In this document: piece after piece, positions 1-8,217 of the stretch
Layout: every line of letters starts with the position of its first letter
How positions within the stretch are numbered: position 1 is the first letter of the stretch
Source: Vicinamibacteria bacterium
GTDB lineage: Bacteria > Acidobacteriota > Vicinamibacteria > Fen-336
Direction: 5' to 3'
Length of the DNA: 64,000 nucleotides
NCBI GenBank assembly: GCA_035570235.1
Contig: DATMML010000086.1
Location: forward strand, 1-64,000
The notes under the pieces: model-generated
What the model was told of the DNA's origin: nothing
Databases searched by the model: none
The model's input: only the letters and a program-made list of their open reading frames with translations
Made by a program: the position numbers and the translations under genes

Positions 1-837
1 GGGCTGGGGATGTCGCTCATCATGGGGGTGATGCGCATCATCAACTTGGCCCACGGCGAGCTCATGATGGTCGCGATGTACATCACCTTCTGGGGCTTCA
101 CGCTTCTCGGGATCGACCCCTACCTGTCCCTTCTGGCCGTCTTCCCGTTGATGTTCCTGCTCGGGGTGGCGGTGCAAAAGTTCCTGCTCGAGCCCGTCAT
201 GGAAGCGGACACCGTGCTCCCCGAGAACCAGGTCCTTTTGACCGTCGGCCTCGGGCTCGTACTCGCCAACCTCGCCCTCCTCCTCTTCACCGCCGACTAC
301 CGCTCCGTCCCCGTGTCCTACGCAAGCAAGACCATCTACTGGGATATGTCGCTCGGAGGGCAGACCATCTCGCTCTCCTTCAGCTTGCCTTTCCTGGTCG
401 CCTTTGGGATTGCCTTGGCCCTGGGTTTGCTTCTCTTCCTCTTTCTAGGCCGGACCGACACCGGCCGGATGATCCGGGCCACCGCCCAGGACAAGCGCGC
501 CGCCGCCCTGATGGGGATAGATACCCAGCGCATCACCGCCATCACCTTCGGCCTCGGGTCCGCCCTGGTCGGGGCCGCGGGCACGCTCCTCGCCCCCGTC
601 TACTACCTTTACCCGCAGGTGGGGGGGCAATTCACGCAGAAGGCGTTTGTTATCACCATCCTGGGCGGCTTGGGGGACATCCCGGGGGCGGTTTTGGGTG
701 GCCTGGTGCTCGGCCTCGCGGAGTCGCTCGGCTCCGTCTACATCTCCCTCGGGTACAAGGACGCCTTCGGGTTTGTCATCTTCGTCCTCGTTCTCATTTT
801 CATGCCGCGTGGCCTGCTCGGGAGAGGGCGGGCCTAG
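1..837 (+). CDS. livH: Branched-chain amino acid ABC transporter permease LivH (5' end cut off)
   Basis: Inner-membrane permease of a LIV-type (HAAT family) importer for leucine, isoleucine, valine or related substrates. The reading frame is already open at base 1. The first visible residues (GLG, then [17 protein letters not shown]) match the part of LivH that normally lies about 20-30 residues after the start, so the true start is outside the window. About 278 residues remain, nearly all in hydrophobic helices. The stop is 9 bases before livM, and livM, livG and livF follow on the same strand, giving a permease-permease-ATPase-ATPase operon. No periplasmic binding protein gene is visible; it is presumably upstream. 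Family call is firm; substrate is inferred from family. Confidence 0.93.
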   Translation, partial: GLGMSLIMGVMRIINLAHGELMMVAMYITFWGFTLLGIDPYLSLLAVFPLMFLLGVAVQKFLLEPVMEADTVLPENQVLLTVGLGLVLANLALLLFTADYRSVPVSYASKTIYWDMSLGGQTISLSFSLPFLVAFGIALALGLLLFLFLGRTDTGRMIRATAQDKRAAALMGIDTQRITAITFGLGSALVGAAGTLLAPVYYLYPQVGGQFTQKAFVITILGGLGDIPGAVLGGLVLGLAESLGSVYISLGYKDAFGFVIFVLVLIFMPRGLLGRGRA

Positions 838-846
838 GGGGAAGGG

Positions 847-1800
847 ATGCCCAAGAAGAGGGTCTTGGCCGCCCTCCCCCTCGCCGCCCTCCTTTTCCTC
901 CCCGCGGCGACCCAAAACCCGTACCTGCTCCACATGGCGATCCTCTCCTTGCTCTGGGTCGTCCTCGGCCAGAGCTGGAACCTGCTCGGGGGGTACACGG
1001 GGCAGATCTCCTTCGGGCACGCCGCCTTTTTCGGGGTCGGCGCCTACACCGCCGGGATCCTGGTCAAGTCCGGCTTCTCCGCCCCCGCCGCTTGGTGGGG
1101 GCTCCCCCTCGGCGGCCTCACCGCGGCGGCGGTGGCCGCCCTCATCGGCTGGATCTGCCTCCGACTACGGGGCTCCTACTTCTCCCTCTCCGTGCTCGCG
1201 CTCTCCGAGGTCCTGCGTCTGGTGGCGGTCAACTGGAAGCAGCTCACCAACGGGGCGGAGGGCATCCTGCTCATCCCCGCCTTTACGGAGAAGATCTGGT
1301 ACTACTACATCGCCCTCGGCCTCGCCGCCTTGAGCTTCGCGGTCATCCGTTGGGTGATGGGGAGCAAGGCCGGCTACTACTTCCTGGCCATCCGCGAGGA
1401 CCAGGACTGCGCGGAGTCCCTCGGGATCGACACCACCAAGTACAAGCTCCTCTCGGTGTTGCTGAGCGCTTTTTTCACCGGGGTGGCGGGGGGCTTCTAT
1501 CTGAACTACATGGGTTTCATCGACCCCGGGATCGTGTTCTCCGTCGCGGACATCTCGATCATGATGATCCTGGTCACGATGCTGGGGGGAGCCGCCACCA
1601 GCTTGGGCCCGGCGGTGGGAGCGGTTATCTTCATCCTCGTCTCCGAGCTCCTCCGGGTCTGGGTCAAGCAGGGGCACCTGATCTTCTTTGGGGTGCTCAT
1701 GATCGGCATCATCATCTTCTTCCCCAACGGGATCGTGGGCGCGGTCCTGGATGCGCGGGCGCGACGACGAAGAGGGCCGGGAGGACCGGCGACGGCATGA
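847..1800 (+). CDS. livM: Branched-chain amino acid ABC transporter permease LivM
   Basis: Second membrane subunit of the LIV-type importer, 317 residues. The start ATG is preceded by a strong Shine-Dalgarno run (GGGGGAAGG about 5 bases upstream). The protein is a succession of hydrophobic helices with the LivM hallmark around residues 45-75 (GQSWNLLGGYTGQISFGHAA). The C-terminus is a short basic arginine-rich tail. The stop codon overlaps the start of livG (ATGA), indicating translational coupling. Length is normal for the family (about 300-340). It would pair with LivH to form the channel that LivG and LivF drive. Confidence 0.94.
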   Translation: MPKKRVLAALPLAALLFLPAATQNPYLLHMAILSLLWVVLGQSWNLLGGYTGQISFGHAAFFGVGAYTAGILVKSGFSAPAAWWGLPLGGLTAAAVAALIGWICLRLRGSYFSLSVLALSEVLRLVAVNWKQLTNGAEGILLIPAFTEKIWYYYIALGLAALSFAVIRWVMGSKAGYYFLAIREDQDCAESLGIDTTKYKLLSVLLSAFFTGVAGGFYLNYMGFIDPGIVFSVADISIMMILVTMLGGAATSLGPAVGAVIFILVSELLRVWVKQGHLIFFGVLMIGIIIFFPNGIVGAVLDARARRRRGPGGPATA

Positions 1801-2519
1801 CCCCCCTCCTCGAGCTCGACGACGTCAGCAAGCGCTTCGGTGGCCTGATGGCCGTACGCCGCATGTCCTTTCGCCTGCAGAAGGGGGAGATCCTGGGGCT
1901 GATCGGGCCGAACGGGGCGGGGAAGACCACCATCTTCAATCTGATCAACGGTTACTTCCCGCCCGCGAGCGGAAAGATCCTCTTCCGGGGCACTCGGATC
2001 GACGGCCGCAAGCCCCACAAGGTCTGCCGGCTGGGCCTGGCCCGCACGTTCCAGGTCGTGAGGCCGCTCGCCCGCCTCAGCGTTCTCGAGAACGTCATGG
2101 TGGCGGCCTTCTCGCGGACCAATCGCCCGGAGGAAGCGCGCCGGGAAGCGTGGCAGGCGATCTCCTTCACGGAGATGGAGTGCTGGCGCGAGGCCCCCGC
2201 CCGCAGCTTGCCTCTGGGCATGCGCAAACGTTTGGAGATGGCGCGGGCGCTGGCCACCAAGCCGGAGCTGCTGCTTCTGGACGAGAACTTCGCGGGGCTC
2301 AACCCGGCCGAGGTGGAGAAAACGATCGAGATCGTCCGCAAGATTCACGCGAGCGGGGTCACGATCCTGATCATCGAGCACAACATGCGCGTCATCATGT
2401 CCATTTCCCAGCGCATCCTCTGCATCAACTACGGCGAGAAGATCGCGGAAGGGACTCCGCTGGAGATCGCGAAGGATCCGCTGGTGGTGGAGGCTTACCT
2501 CGGGAGCGCCCGTGCTTAG
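1797..2519 (+). CDS. livG: Branched-chain amino acid ABC transporter ATP-binding protein LivG
   Basis: Cytoplasmic ATPase of the LIV importer, 240 residues, started at the ATG that overlaps the livM stop. The Walker A motif is GPNGAGKTT (about residue 37), followed by Walker B LLLLDE. The ABC signature is unusual, LPLGMRKRLEMARAL where LivG proteins usually have an L-S/P-Y-G-E/D-Q type sequence, and Walker B is followed by NFAGLNP rather than PAAGLNP. These look like lineage variation because the other motifs, including the switch histidine in IIEHNM, are intact. It is slightly shorter than most LivG proteins (about 250). It overlaps livF by 8 bases. Confidence 0.93.
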   Translation: MTPLLELDDVSKRFGGLMAVRRMSFRLQKGEILGLIGPNGAGKTTIFNLINGYFPPASGKILFRGTRIDGRKPHKVCRLGLARTFQVVRPLARLSVLENVMVAAFSRTNRPEEARREAWQAISFTEMECWREAPARSLPLGMRKRLEMARALATKPELLLLDENFAGLNPAEVEKTIEIVRKIHASGVTILIIEHNMRVIMSISQRILCINYGEKIAEGTPLEIAKDPLVVEAYLGSARA

Positions 2520-3216
2520 GGTCGAAGGCATCGACGTTGCCTACGGCGATGTCCAGGTCCTGTGGGACGTTTCCTTGGAGGTGAAGGAGGGAGAAATCGT
2601 CGCCCTCATCGGAGCGAACGGCTCCGGCAAGACCACCACCCTGATGACGATCTCAGGCCTGCTTCCTGTTGCCAAGGGCGGCGTGTTCTACGGGAAGGAG
2701 CCGATCCACACCCGGCCCGCGCATGAGATGGTGGGGCTGGGGATCGCCCACGTCCCGGAGGCGCGCCGGCTTTTCCCCGACATGACCGTCCGCGAGAACC
2801 TGCTCTTGGGCGCGCTCACCCCGGAGGCGAGAAAGAACCGTCCGCAGACGCTGGAGAAGATGTTCACCCTCTTCCCGCGGCTGAAGGAGCGCGAAAAGCA
2901 GCTCGCGGGGACCCTCTCCGGGGGCGAGCAGCAGATGGCCGCCATCGCGCGCGGGCTGATGTCGAGCCCCCGGCTGCTGATGCTCGACGAGCCCTCCCTG
3001 GGCCTCTCGCCGCTGCTGGTGAGCGAGATCTTCCGCGTCATCGAGGAGGTCCACCGGGGAGGGACCACCGTGCTGCTGGTGGAGCAGAATGTCTTCAAGA
3101 CGCTGGGGATCGCCGACCGCGCCTACGTGCTCGAGAATGGCCGCATCGCGCTCACGGGGAGGGGTCGGGAGCTGCTCGCCGACGACCACGTCAAGAGGGC
3201 GTATCTCGGGCTTTGA
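2512..3216 (+). CDS. livF: Branched-chain amino acid ABC transporter ATP-binding protein LivF
   Basis: Second ATPase of the LIV importer, 234 residues, a typical LivF length. It starts at a GTG inside the 3' end of livG. Walker A is GANGSGKTT, the signature is LSGGEQQM, and Walker B plus D-loop is LMLDEPSLGLSP; the switch region is LLVEQN. The family pattern of LivG and LivF forming a heterodimer with LivH and LivM applies. It is the last gene of the operon: the next gene starts about 170 bases downstream and is unrelated. Confidence 0.94.
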   Translation: MLRVEGIDVAYGDVQVLWDVSLEVKEGEIVALIGANGSGKTTTLMTISGLLPVAKGGVFYGKEPIHTRPAHEMVGLGIAHVPEARRLFPDMTVRENLLLGALTPEARKNRPQTLEKMFTLFPRLKEREKQLAGTLSGGEQQMAAIARGLMSSPRLLMLDEPSLGLSPLLVSEIFRVIEEVHRGGTTVLLVEQNVFKTLGIADRAYVLENGRIALTGRGRELLADDHVKRAYLGL

Positions 3217-3388
3217 GCAAGAGGCCGAGCTCCGGACGGTGTCGTGCCCGAAGCCGAAGAGGATCTCGACCGTAACCGCGTCTCCGAGGGGTGGCTCGCC
3301 CTTCTCCTGGGTTCGCTGTCGCGGCCGGGGGGCGCCGGCTTTTTCGGTGCTTGCACCGGGACCCCTCGGGGGGCATGATTCCAGGCCA

Positions 3389-4207
3389 ATGGACGACGAA
3401 TCCGATCTCGTTTACCTGGCGGCCGGGCCCCTGGGAGCGATCCTCCTGGGGATGGCCTTCTTCCCCTGGCGTGGGATCACCAACGCATCGAATTTCACAT
3501 TCGCCTTCCTGGCCCTCACGATCTTGGTCGCGGAATACGGGGGCCGCCGGGCGGCCGTCGCCACCGCCCTGACCTCCACCCTGAGCCTGGACTTCTTCCT
3601 GACCCAGCCCTACCTGAGGCTGGAAATTGCCAACAAGGACGATGTCATCGCCTTCGTCGGCCTGGCCGCTTCCGGCCTCATCGCGGCCGCTTTCGGCTCC
3701 CAACGGGGTGAGCGGATCACCGCGCTGCGTCGCGCGCGCGCACACATGGAGGCCATCCACTCCGTCCTCCGTCGCCTAGAGAGCACCGATCCTCAGGAGC
3801 GGGTGCTAACGGAGATCGCCTCCGTGCTCCGCGTCGGGTTTCCGCTTTCCGCGGTGGTGGTTCGCAACGAAAGAGGACAGGTGGTGGCCTTTTCGGGATC
3901 GGCCACGCCCACGCCGGCGGCCCATCTCCTCCGGTCCGACGACCTCCTCTCTGGCGGGGAGCCGCCCGAGGCCCCCGGACGCATCCGCCTCCCGTTCCCG
4001 TCCGACGGTGGTCGGCTCGATCTCTACTTCCGGGACCGCCACACGGGGGCCCTCGAGATCTGGGGCAACGGGGTGGCCGCCTTGCCTGAGGAGCGTCACG
4101 TCCTGAAGGACGCGGCGCGAATCGTAGGTGCGATCCTGGGCGCCCCCGACCACGTGCAACCCTCTAGTGATCTGACCGCGAGCGCCTCCGCCCCCCTTCG
4201 CTCCTGA
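3389..4207 (+). CDS. DUF4118-domain membrane protein with GAF-like C-terminal region
   Basis: A 272-residue protein started at the ATG giving MDDESDLVY. Residues 1-110 hold three to four hydrophobic segments containing the stretch LDFFLTQPYLRLEI, typical of the DUF4118 membrane domain of KdpD-type sensor kinases. A basic coiled linker (about 110-145) follows, then a soluble region (about 145-255) that looks like a degenerate GAF-type sensor domain. There is no histidine-kinase domain and no H-box, so this is a sensor-like protein without a visible output domain. Neighbours do not suggest a partner: the LIV operon is upstream, and the fluoride genes downstream are on the other strand. Function unknown beyond membrane sensing. 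Confidence 0.75.
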   Translation: MDDESDLVYLAAGPLGAILLGMAFFPWRGITNASNFTFAFLALTILVAEYGGRRAAVATALTSTLSLDFFLTQPYLRLEIANKDDVIAFVGLAASGLIAAAFGSQRGERITALRRARAHMEAIHSVLRRLESTDPQERVLTEIASVLRVGFPLSAVVVRNERGQVVAFSGSATPTPAAHLLRSDDLLSGGEPPEAPGRIRLPFPSDGGRLDLYFRDRHTGALEIWGNGVAALPEERHVLKDAARIVGAILGAPDHVQPSSDLTASASAPLRS

Positions 4208-4386
4208 ACCGATGGGCGCGTACCCCTTGGTCTCGGGGAAGCGGAGGCACCGAGCCGGCGGAACAGGCCCCGCAGACGCTCGGCATCAACCCTGGAGTCG
4301 GGCCGGGGTGATCTGTCGAATGCGACCTCCGCACCGGGTCCGATTCGCCCGGACCTGGCCGCCGCTGGGCGCGAGACTCCGTGCCC

Positions 4387-4734
4387 TCAGGTGCGCGGCG
4401 TCCCCGGCTTGTACTTCAGTACCTTGACCTTCTCCAGAGTGACCAAGCCGTCCGCCACCATCTCCTCGAGGATCGGCTCCAGCCGCTTGATGTGCTCGTC
4501 GGTGTCGACGACCTCAATGACCAGCGGCAGGTCCTGAGACAGCTCGAGCAAGTGTGCGGTGTGCACGACACTGCGCGCGCCAAAGCCGGCCAGCCCCCGC
4601 AGCACGGTTGCGCCCGCGAACGCCTCCTTGCGTAGCCGCTCGACGAGCGCGTCCGCCAAGGGCCGCCCCTTCCAACGGTCGCTCTCCCCGATGAAGATGC
4701 GGACCATCCACTGATCGCCTTCGAGGACACGCAA
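4387..4734 (-). CDS. DUF190 family protein, partner of fluoride exporter
   Basis: A 115-residue cytoplasmic protein of the DUF190 family, recognised from LLxGExxLLRIFIGESDRW-like and ATVLRGLAGFG motifs and the acidic VIEVVDTDEHI segment. Members are PII-like in fold and are very often encoded beside fluC/crcB, as here. I start it at the TTG at 4734, two bases after the fluC stop, because the family begins with a short basic/hydrophobic segment at that point; a longer frame into fluC is open but non-homologous in character. The role (regulating or assisting fluoride export) is inferred from neighbourhood only. Confidence 0.82.
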   Translation of the reverse strand: MRVLEGDQWMVRIFIGESDRWKGRPLADALVERLRKEAFAGATVLRGLAGFGARSVVHTAHLLELSQDLPLVIEVVDTDEHIKRLEPILEEMVADGLVTLEKVKVLKYKPGTPRT

Positions 4735-4736
4735 GA

Positions 4737-5120
4737 TCAGCTCCCCACGAGCCAGCGCCCCGCGGCCAGGCCCAGCGCCCCCGCCAGAAGGCACAGCAGG
4801 AGGGTGGCCGCCACATTGAGTCCCGCCAGCCAGTAGGCCCCTTCGCGCAGGAACTCGATTGTCTCGTAGTTGAATGTCGAATACGTCGTGAAGCCGCCCA
4901 CGACCCCGGTGGCCAGGGTCAGCCGAAGCCCCGGCGACATGAGGTTAGTGGTGAGACCGACGTGCATGATTGCCCCCAGAAGGAAGGAGCCCACGACGTT
5001 CACGGTCAGGGTCGCGTAGGGGAAGGTGGTACCGAGGATCCGGGGGGCTCCTATCGCGACCAGATATCGTGCCCCCGTTCCGAGGGCGCCCCCGAAGCAG
5101 ACTAGAAGGAAACGGTCCAT
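4737..5120 (-). CDS. fluC: Fluoride ion exporter FluC (CrcB)
   Basis: A four-helix membrane protein of 127 residues, the usual FluC length, which works as a dual-topology dimeric fluoride channel in the inner membrane. Visible hallmarks are the N-terminal GGALGTGARY, the central TLTVNVVGSFLLG (conserved asparagine) and TGVVGGFTTYSTF (conserved phenylalanine and threonine/serine track). The start is the ATG at 5120; an upstream in-frame start adds a polar stretch not typical of the family. The DUF190 gene follows after 2 bases. I looked for a fluoride riboswitch in the 245 bases upstream and could not recognise one. Confidence 0.93.
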   Translation of the reverse strand: MDRFLLVCFGGALGTGARYLVAIGAPRILGTTFPYATLTVNVVGSFLLGAIMHVGLTTNLMSPGLRLTLATGVVGGFTTYSTFNYETIEFLREGAYWLAGLNVAATLLLCLLAGALGLAAGRWLVGS

Positions 5121-5365
5121 GGCGGAGCCCCGATCCAAGGTGTCCCCGATCGGCAAGGCCCTTTCCAATGGAGGCAAGCCAGCGACGGCCCTTCAACTTC
5201 CATGAGCACAGGGCTGATTCTATCGTGGCGCGGCGGGAAGCGCCCTTTCTGTCTGTAGGTCGAGCGGGGAACGCGGTCTTGGTCGTCCGGTTGGCTCGGC
5301 CGCGGGGTCCAAGATCGGCCAGGCCATGAATGGCCACCCGTCCTGGATGGCCAGGCCCGGCTTCC

Positions 5366-6073
5366 CTAAAGATGGCGCAAGGGGTCTCCCCTCTCCTCGG
5401 CGGTGGGCGGTTGCACGGCCCGACGCAAGAACTCACGGGCCAGGTGACGACCCGCGAGGCCGAAGGACAGGGCCAGGGCCAGGACGACGCCCCCGAAGAG
5501 GATGGTGAATGAAACGAGGATGATCTGCCGGCCCATGCTCAGGTGCTCCAGAGCCATGGCCACGAAGAGGATCATCACCGCCGTGTGCACGCCGGCCGCC
5601 AAGAGCCGGGCCGAGGGGAGCCCGGCGTTGACGGCGGCGATGAGAACGGTCCGCCTGAGAAATGCGCTGATCAAGGAGCCCAGGAGGACGAGACCCACGC
5701 CGATGAGAAGCTGGGGGAGGTAGTTGAAGGCCCGCGAGACGAGGTCGTTGGCAAACTGGAGGTTCAGGGTACCGATGCCGAGGAGCACGGACAGGGCGAA
5801 GACCGCCCAGGCGCCGGCGGCGGCGACCGCCTGCGAGGGGGACTGGGTGACCCCGCCCTTCTGCAGCACGACGCTGAGGCCCAACCGCGCGGCAAAGCGG
5901 TCGAACCCCAGCCGCGGCAGCAGCCGGCGCAAAAGGGTCCGGAGGGCGGCCGCGGCCAGGGCTCCCAGGGAGAGGATGAGGAGCATGGCCAGCAGGTCGG
6001 GGCCCACCGCCTCCAGCCGCTGGCCGAAGCTGCTCAATGTCCTGCCGATCACATGGTTCAGGAAGTCCCACAT
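5366..6073 (-). CDS. MscS-type conserved transmembrane-helix protein without the channel beta domain
   Basis: A 235-residue membrane protein with about five hydrophobic helices and repeated glycine/alanine-rich segments of the type found in the conserved TM-helix family related to small-conductance mechanosensitive channels. Segments such as FNYLPQLLIGVGLVLLG and the helix ending FGLAGRHLAREFLRR are characteristic. The cytoplasmic beta domain of true MscS is absent, so gating or conductance cannot be asserted. The start ATG at 6073 lies one base after the stop of the upstream glycosyltransferase gene, so it is the last gene of the compatible-solute operon. An osmotic-response role is plausible from this context. 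Confidence 0.8.
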   Translation of the reverse strand: MWDFLNHVIGRTLSSFGQRLEAVGPDLLAMLLILSLGALAAAALRTLLRRLLPRLGFDRFAARLGLSVVLQKGGVTQSPSQAVAAAGAWAVFALSVLLGIGTLNLQFANDLVSRAFNYLPQLLIGVGLVLLGSLISAFLRRTVLIAAVNAGLPSARLLAAGVHTAVMILFVAMALEHLSMGRQIILVSFTILFGGVVLALALSFGLAGRHLAREFLRRAVQPPTAEERGDPLRHL

Positions 6074-6074
6074 G

Positions 6075-7349
6075 TCACACCTCCTGCGCCATCCAGCGCT
6101 CGCGCAGACCGCCCTTCTGCCGAAGGAACTCGTCCGCGAGGTCGCGGACGACCGCCTCCACGTCCCCCGCCCCGTTGTCCTCGGTGCGGAGGACGAAGGA
6201 AGCCGTCCGCCCGAGGTAGAGCGGCACCAAGGAACGAAGGAGCTGGTCACCGGGCAGCACCCGGCGCTGGTACGCGAGGGCGAAGTCGTAGATGACCCGC
6301 ACCCAGAGCGGGTCCGGGAAGTGGAAACCGTTGGTCGGTCGCTCCAGGGTCATGACCTCGTGGCGGGTCTCCGGGAGCAGGACTCCCTCCCAGACCTCGG
6401 AGAGGGCCTGGACCCCTTGCCGGAAGATGGTGAGCATCCGCTCGACGTTGACGGGGACCGGTTCCAGGCCGACGCCGTGGGGAAAGCCGAACAAGGGAAC
6501 CTCCTCCGCGCCCAGGACGTCCCGCCAGCGTTCGTGATAGGTGCGCATCAGATCGAAGACCGACGACACGACTTGGAGCAGCATCTCCGCCAGATCCGTG
6601 CCGGGGTCCTTGGCGTCGTGGATCTTGGCCCCCAGGAAGGACTGGCAGACCCTAAACCCGTCCGCGAGAGCGGTGGTCGTCATCCAGATGTCGATGCCGA
6701 AGCGCGCGACGTTCGACTCCCACACCGGTTTCGTGAGGTAGTGGGAGGCGAGGGCGCCCGAAAAGCCGAAGTCACCCCCGATGGGCTGGCGGACGTCTCG
6801 GCCGTAGAGCGCCCGGGTCAGGGGATAGACGATGGAGTTGGTGATCGTCCCGTCGTGCTTGTGCCGCACATAGAGGGGGGCGACGAAGTCGAACCCGAGC
6901 TGCCGCACGGGACCCAGGAGAAGGTGGACCCATTCGGGGGTAATGCTCCGTAGGTCGGCGTCGAAGACCACACAGGCCTTGGCCCCCAGGCGCTCGGCGA
7001 TGGCGAAGATGGTGCGGAAGGCGCTGCCCTTCCCCGGCATCCCGTGGTAAGGGGTGACGATCTTCTGCACGGGCGTGAGGGGGTGCTGCACAAGGATGGC
7101 TCCGGGGTTCGAGAAGTCCGCCGCGGCCACCGCCTCGGGGGTGCCGTCGCCGGACCCCCCGTCCGAGTTCACGATGACCGCCCGCTGGTCCGGGAAGTAC
7201 TTGGCGAGCCCCGCCGCCGCCGCTCGAACCACGTGGCCGATGGTGCGGGCGTTGTTGAAGCTCGGGATCCCCACCAACACGTCGACCTCGCTGATCTCCT
7301 GGAGGCGAGCCTCGACCCCCGGGGGGAGGGGCAGGGGGTCGCTCAGCAT
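6075..7349 (-). CDS. Glycosyltransferase, glucosylglycerate/mannosylglycerate synthase-like
   Basis: A 424-residue GT-A fold glycosyltransferase. The N-terminus carries VDVLVGIPSFNNARTIGHVV, then the VNSDGGSGDGT nucleotide-sugar loop and a DAD metal-binding motif in VVFDADLRS. The long C-terminal helical half resembles synthases that make glucosylglycerate or mannosylglucosylglycerate. It overlaps the upstream phosphatase gene by 7 bases and is followed after one base by the MscS-like gene. Given the GpgS-like and phosphatase genes upstream, it either makes the same solute directly or adds a second sugar to it; sequence alone does not decide. No signal peptide; cytoplasmic. Confidence 0.78.
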   Translation of the reverse strand: MLSDPLPLPPGVEARLQEISEVDVLVGIPSFNNARTIGHVVRAAAAGLAKYFPDQRAVIVNSDGGSGDGTPEAVAAADFSNPGAILVQHPLTPVQKIVTPYHGMPGKGSAFRTIFAIAERLGAKACVVFDADLRSITPEWVHLLLGPVRQLGFDFVAPLYVRHKHDGTITNSIVYPLTRALYGRDVRQPIGGDFGFSGALASHYLTKPVWESNVARFGIDIWMTTTALADGFRVCQSFLGAKIHDAKDPGTDLAEMLLQVVSSVFDLMRTYHERWRDVLGAEEVPLFGFPHGVGLEPVPVNVERMLTIFRQGVQALSEVWEGVLLPETRHEVMTLERPTNGFHFPDPLWVRVIYDFALAYQRRVLPGDQLLRSLVPLYLGRTASFVLRTEDNGAGDVEAVVRDLADEFLRQKGGLRERWMAQEV

Positions 7350-8215
7350 TCCCGCGGTTGCTCACCAGGTGCCGGGGCGGGGCGGAGCCGCCGGCCGCGG
7401 AGCACCGCCATCACGGCGGCATTCCAGCCCGCGGGGCCCGGGACCGGTGCCCGCTCCGCCCGCGGCAGGCGCGCGGCGAGCACGTTGTCGATCGTCCCCG
7501 AGGGTCGGGGGATGACGATGGGCCGATCGACGCGCTCGAGCATGGCCAGGTCGTTTCCGGAGTCGCCCACCCCCACCGTCCGATAGCGCCTCCCCTCCGC
7601 CGCGAGGAGGTCGATGAGGAGGCCGAGGGCCGCCCCCTTGTCGGTGGGCCCCGTCAGATGATGGAAACGGCCGCCCTGAACCACGGTCAGCCCCCGCCGG
7701 AGCGCGGCCCGGCTGACGCGCTCCGCGTCCGCAGGATCGGCCAGAAAGGGCTCGTCCCACTCCCGCAGCCGGGCCCGAAGGGCGGCGGGGCGGGAGAGGC
7801 CCGTGATCTGCTCGATGTCGCGGGGGGCCAGAGTCGAGAAGGCCCGGATGCGCGCCCCCACTTCGGCGACGATTTCGCTCAGGACGGTCATCAGCTTCCG
7901 TCGGGGGACACCGAGGACGACGAGGTCGTAGCCGCCGCGCCGCCTCGAACCGGGAACGCGGCCGGAGAGGAGGCCGCGAGGCACGAGGAGGGCTCCCCCG
8001 TTCTCCACGATTAAGGGGAGGGGAAGGATGCCCAGACCCCGGGCCAGGTGCACGACCTCGGCTCGGGTCTTGCTGCTGGCGAGCACCAGGAGCAGCCCCT
8101 GCTCGGACAGGGCGGAGACGATGGTGAGGGCGGGGAGGGCCGCCTCGTGGGCGTAGGTATCCTCGTCAAGGAGACTCCCGTCGAGGTCGGTGGCGATCAG
8201 CAGTGGCTTCGTCAG
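7343..8215 (-). CDS. HAD-family glucosyl/mannosyl-3-phosphoglycerate phosphatase
   Basis: A cytoplasmic HAD hydrolase (Cof/MPGP subgroup), about 290 residues, with all four motifs: DLDGSLLDE (nucleophile aspartate), a serine in LASSKTR, the lysine in TDKGAAL, and VGDSGNDLAML. It would dephosphorylate the glycosyl-3-phosphoglycerate made by the preceding synthase to give free glycosylglycerate. The start is a problem. No ATG, GTG or TTG lies between codon 5 of the long open frame (deep inside the upstream gene) and the conserved KPLLIATDLDG. I place it at a CTG at 8215, just after the upstream stop, with GGAG about 12 bases before; an ATT further up is an alternative. Confidence 0.85.
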   Translation of the reverse strand: MTKPLLIATDLDGSLLDEDTYAHEAALPALTIVSALSEQGLLLVLASSKTRAEVVHLARGLGILPLPLIVENGGALLVPRGLLSGRVPGSRRRGGYDLVVLGVPRRKLMTVLSEIVAEVGARIRAFSTLAPRDIEQITGLSRPAALRARLREWDEPFLADPADAERVSRAALRRGLTVVQGGRFHHLTGPTDKGAALGLLIDLLAAEGRRYRTVGVGDSGNDLAMLERVDRPIVIPRPSGTIDNVLAARLPRAERAPVPGPAGWNAAVMAVLRGRRLRPAPAPGEQPREC

Positions 8216-8217
8216 AG

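Noticed and set aside
5121-5365. Possible fluoride riboswitch upstream of fluC
   Set aside because: I looked for the GATG/pseudoknot and CTGATGA-type elements of the crcB motif on the minus strand and found no convincing match.
5724-6953. A 409-residue plus-strand frame over the glycosyltransferase gene
   Set aside because: No domain is recognisable and the minus-strand genes have motifs and tight operon spacing.
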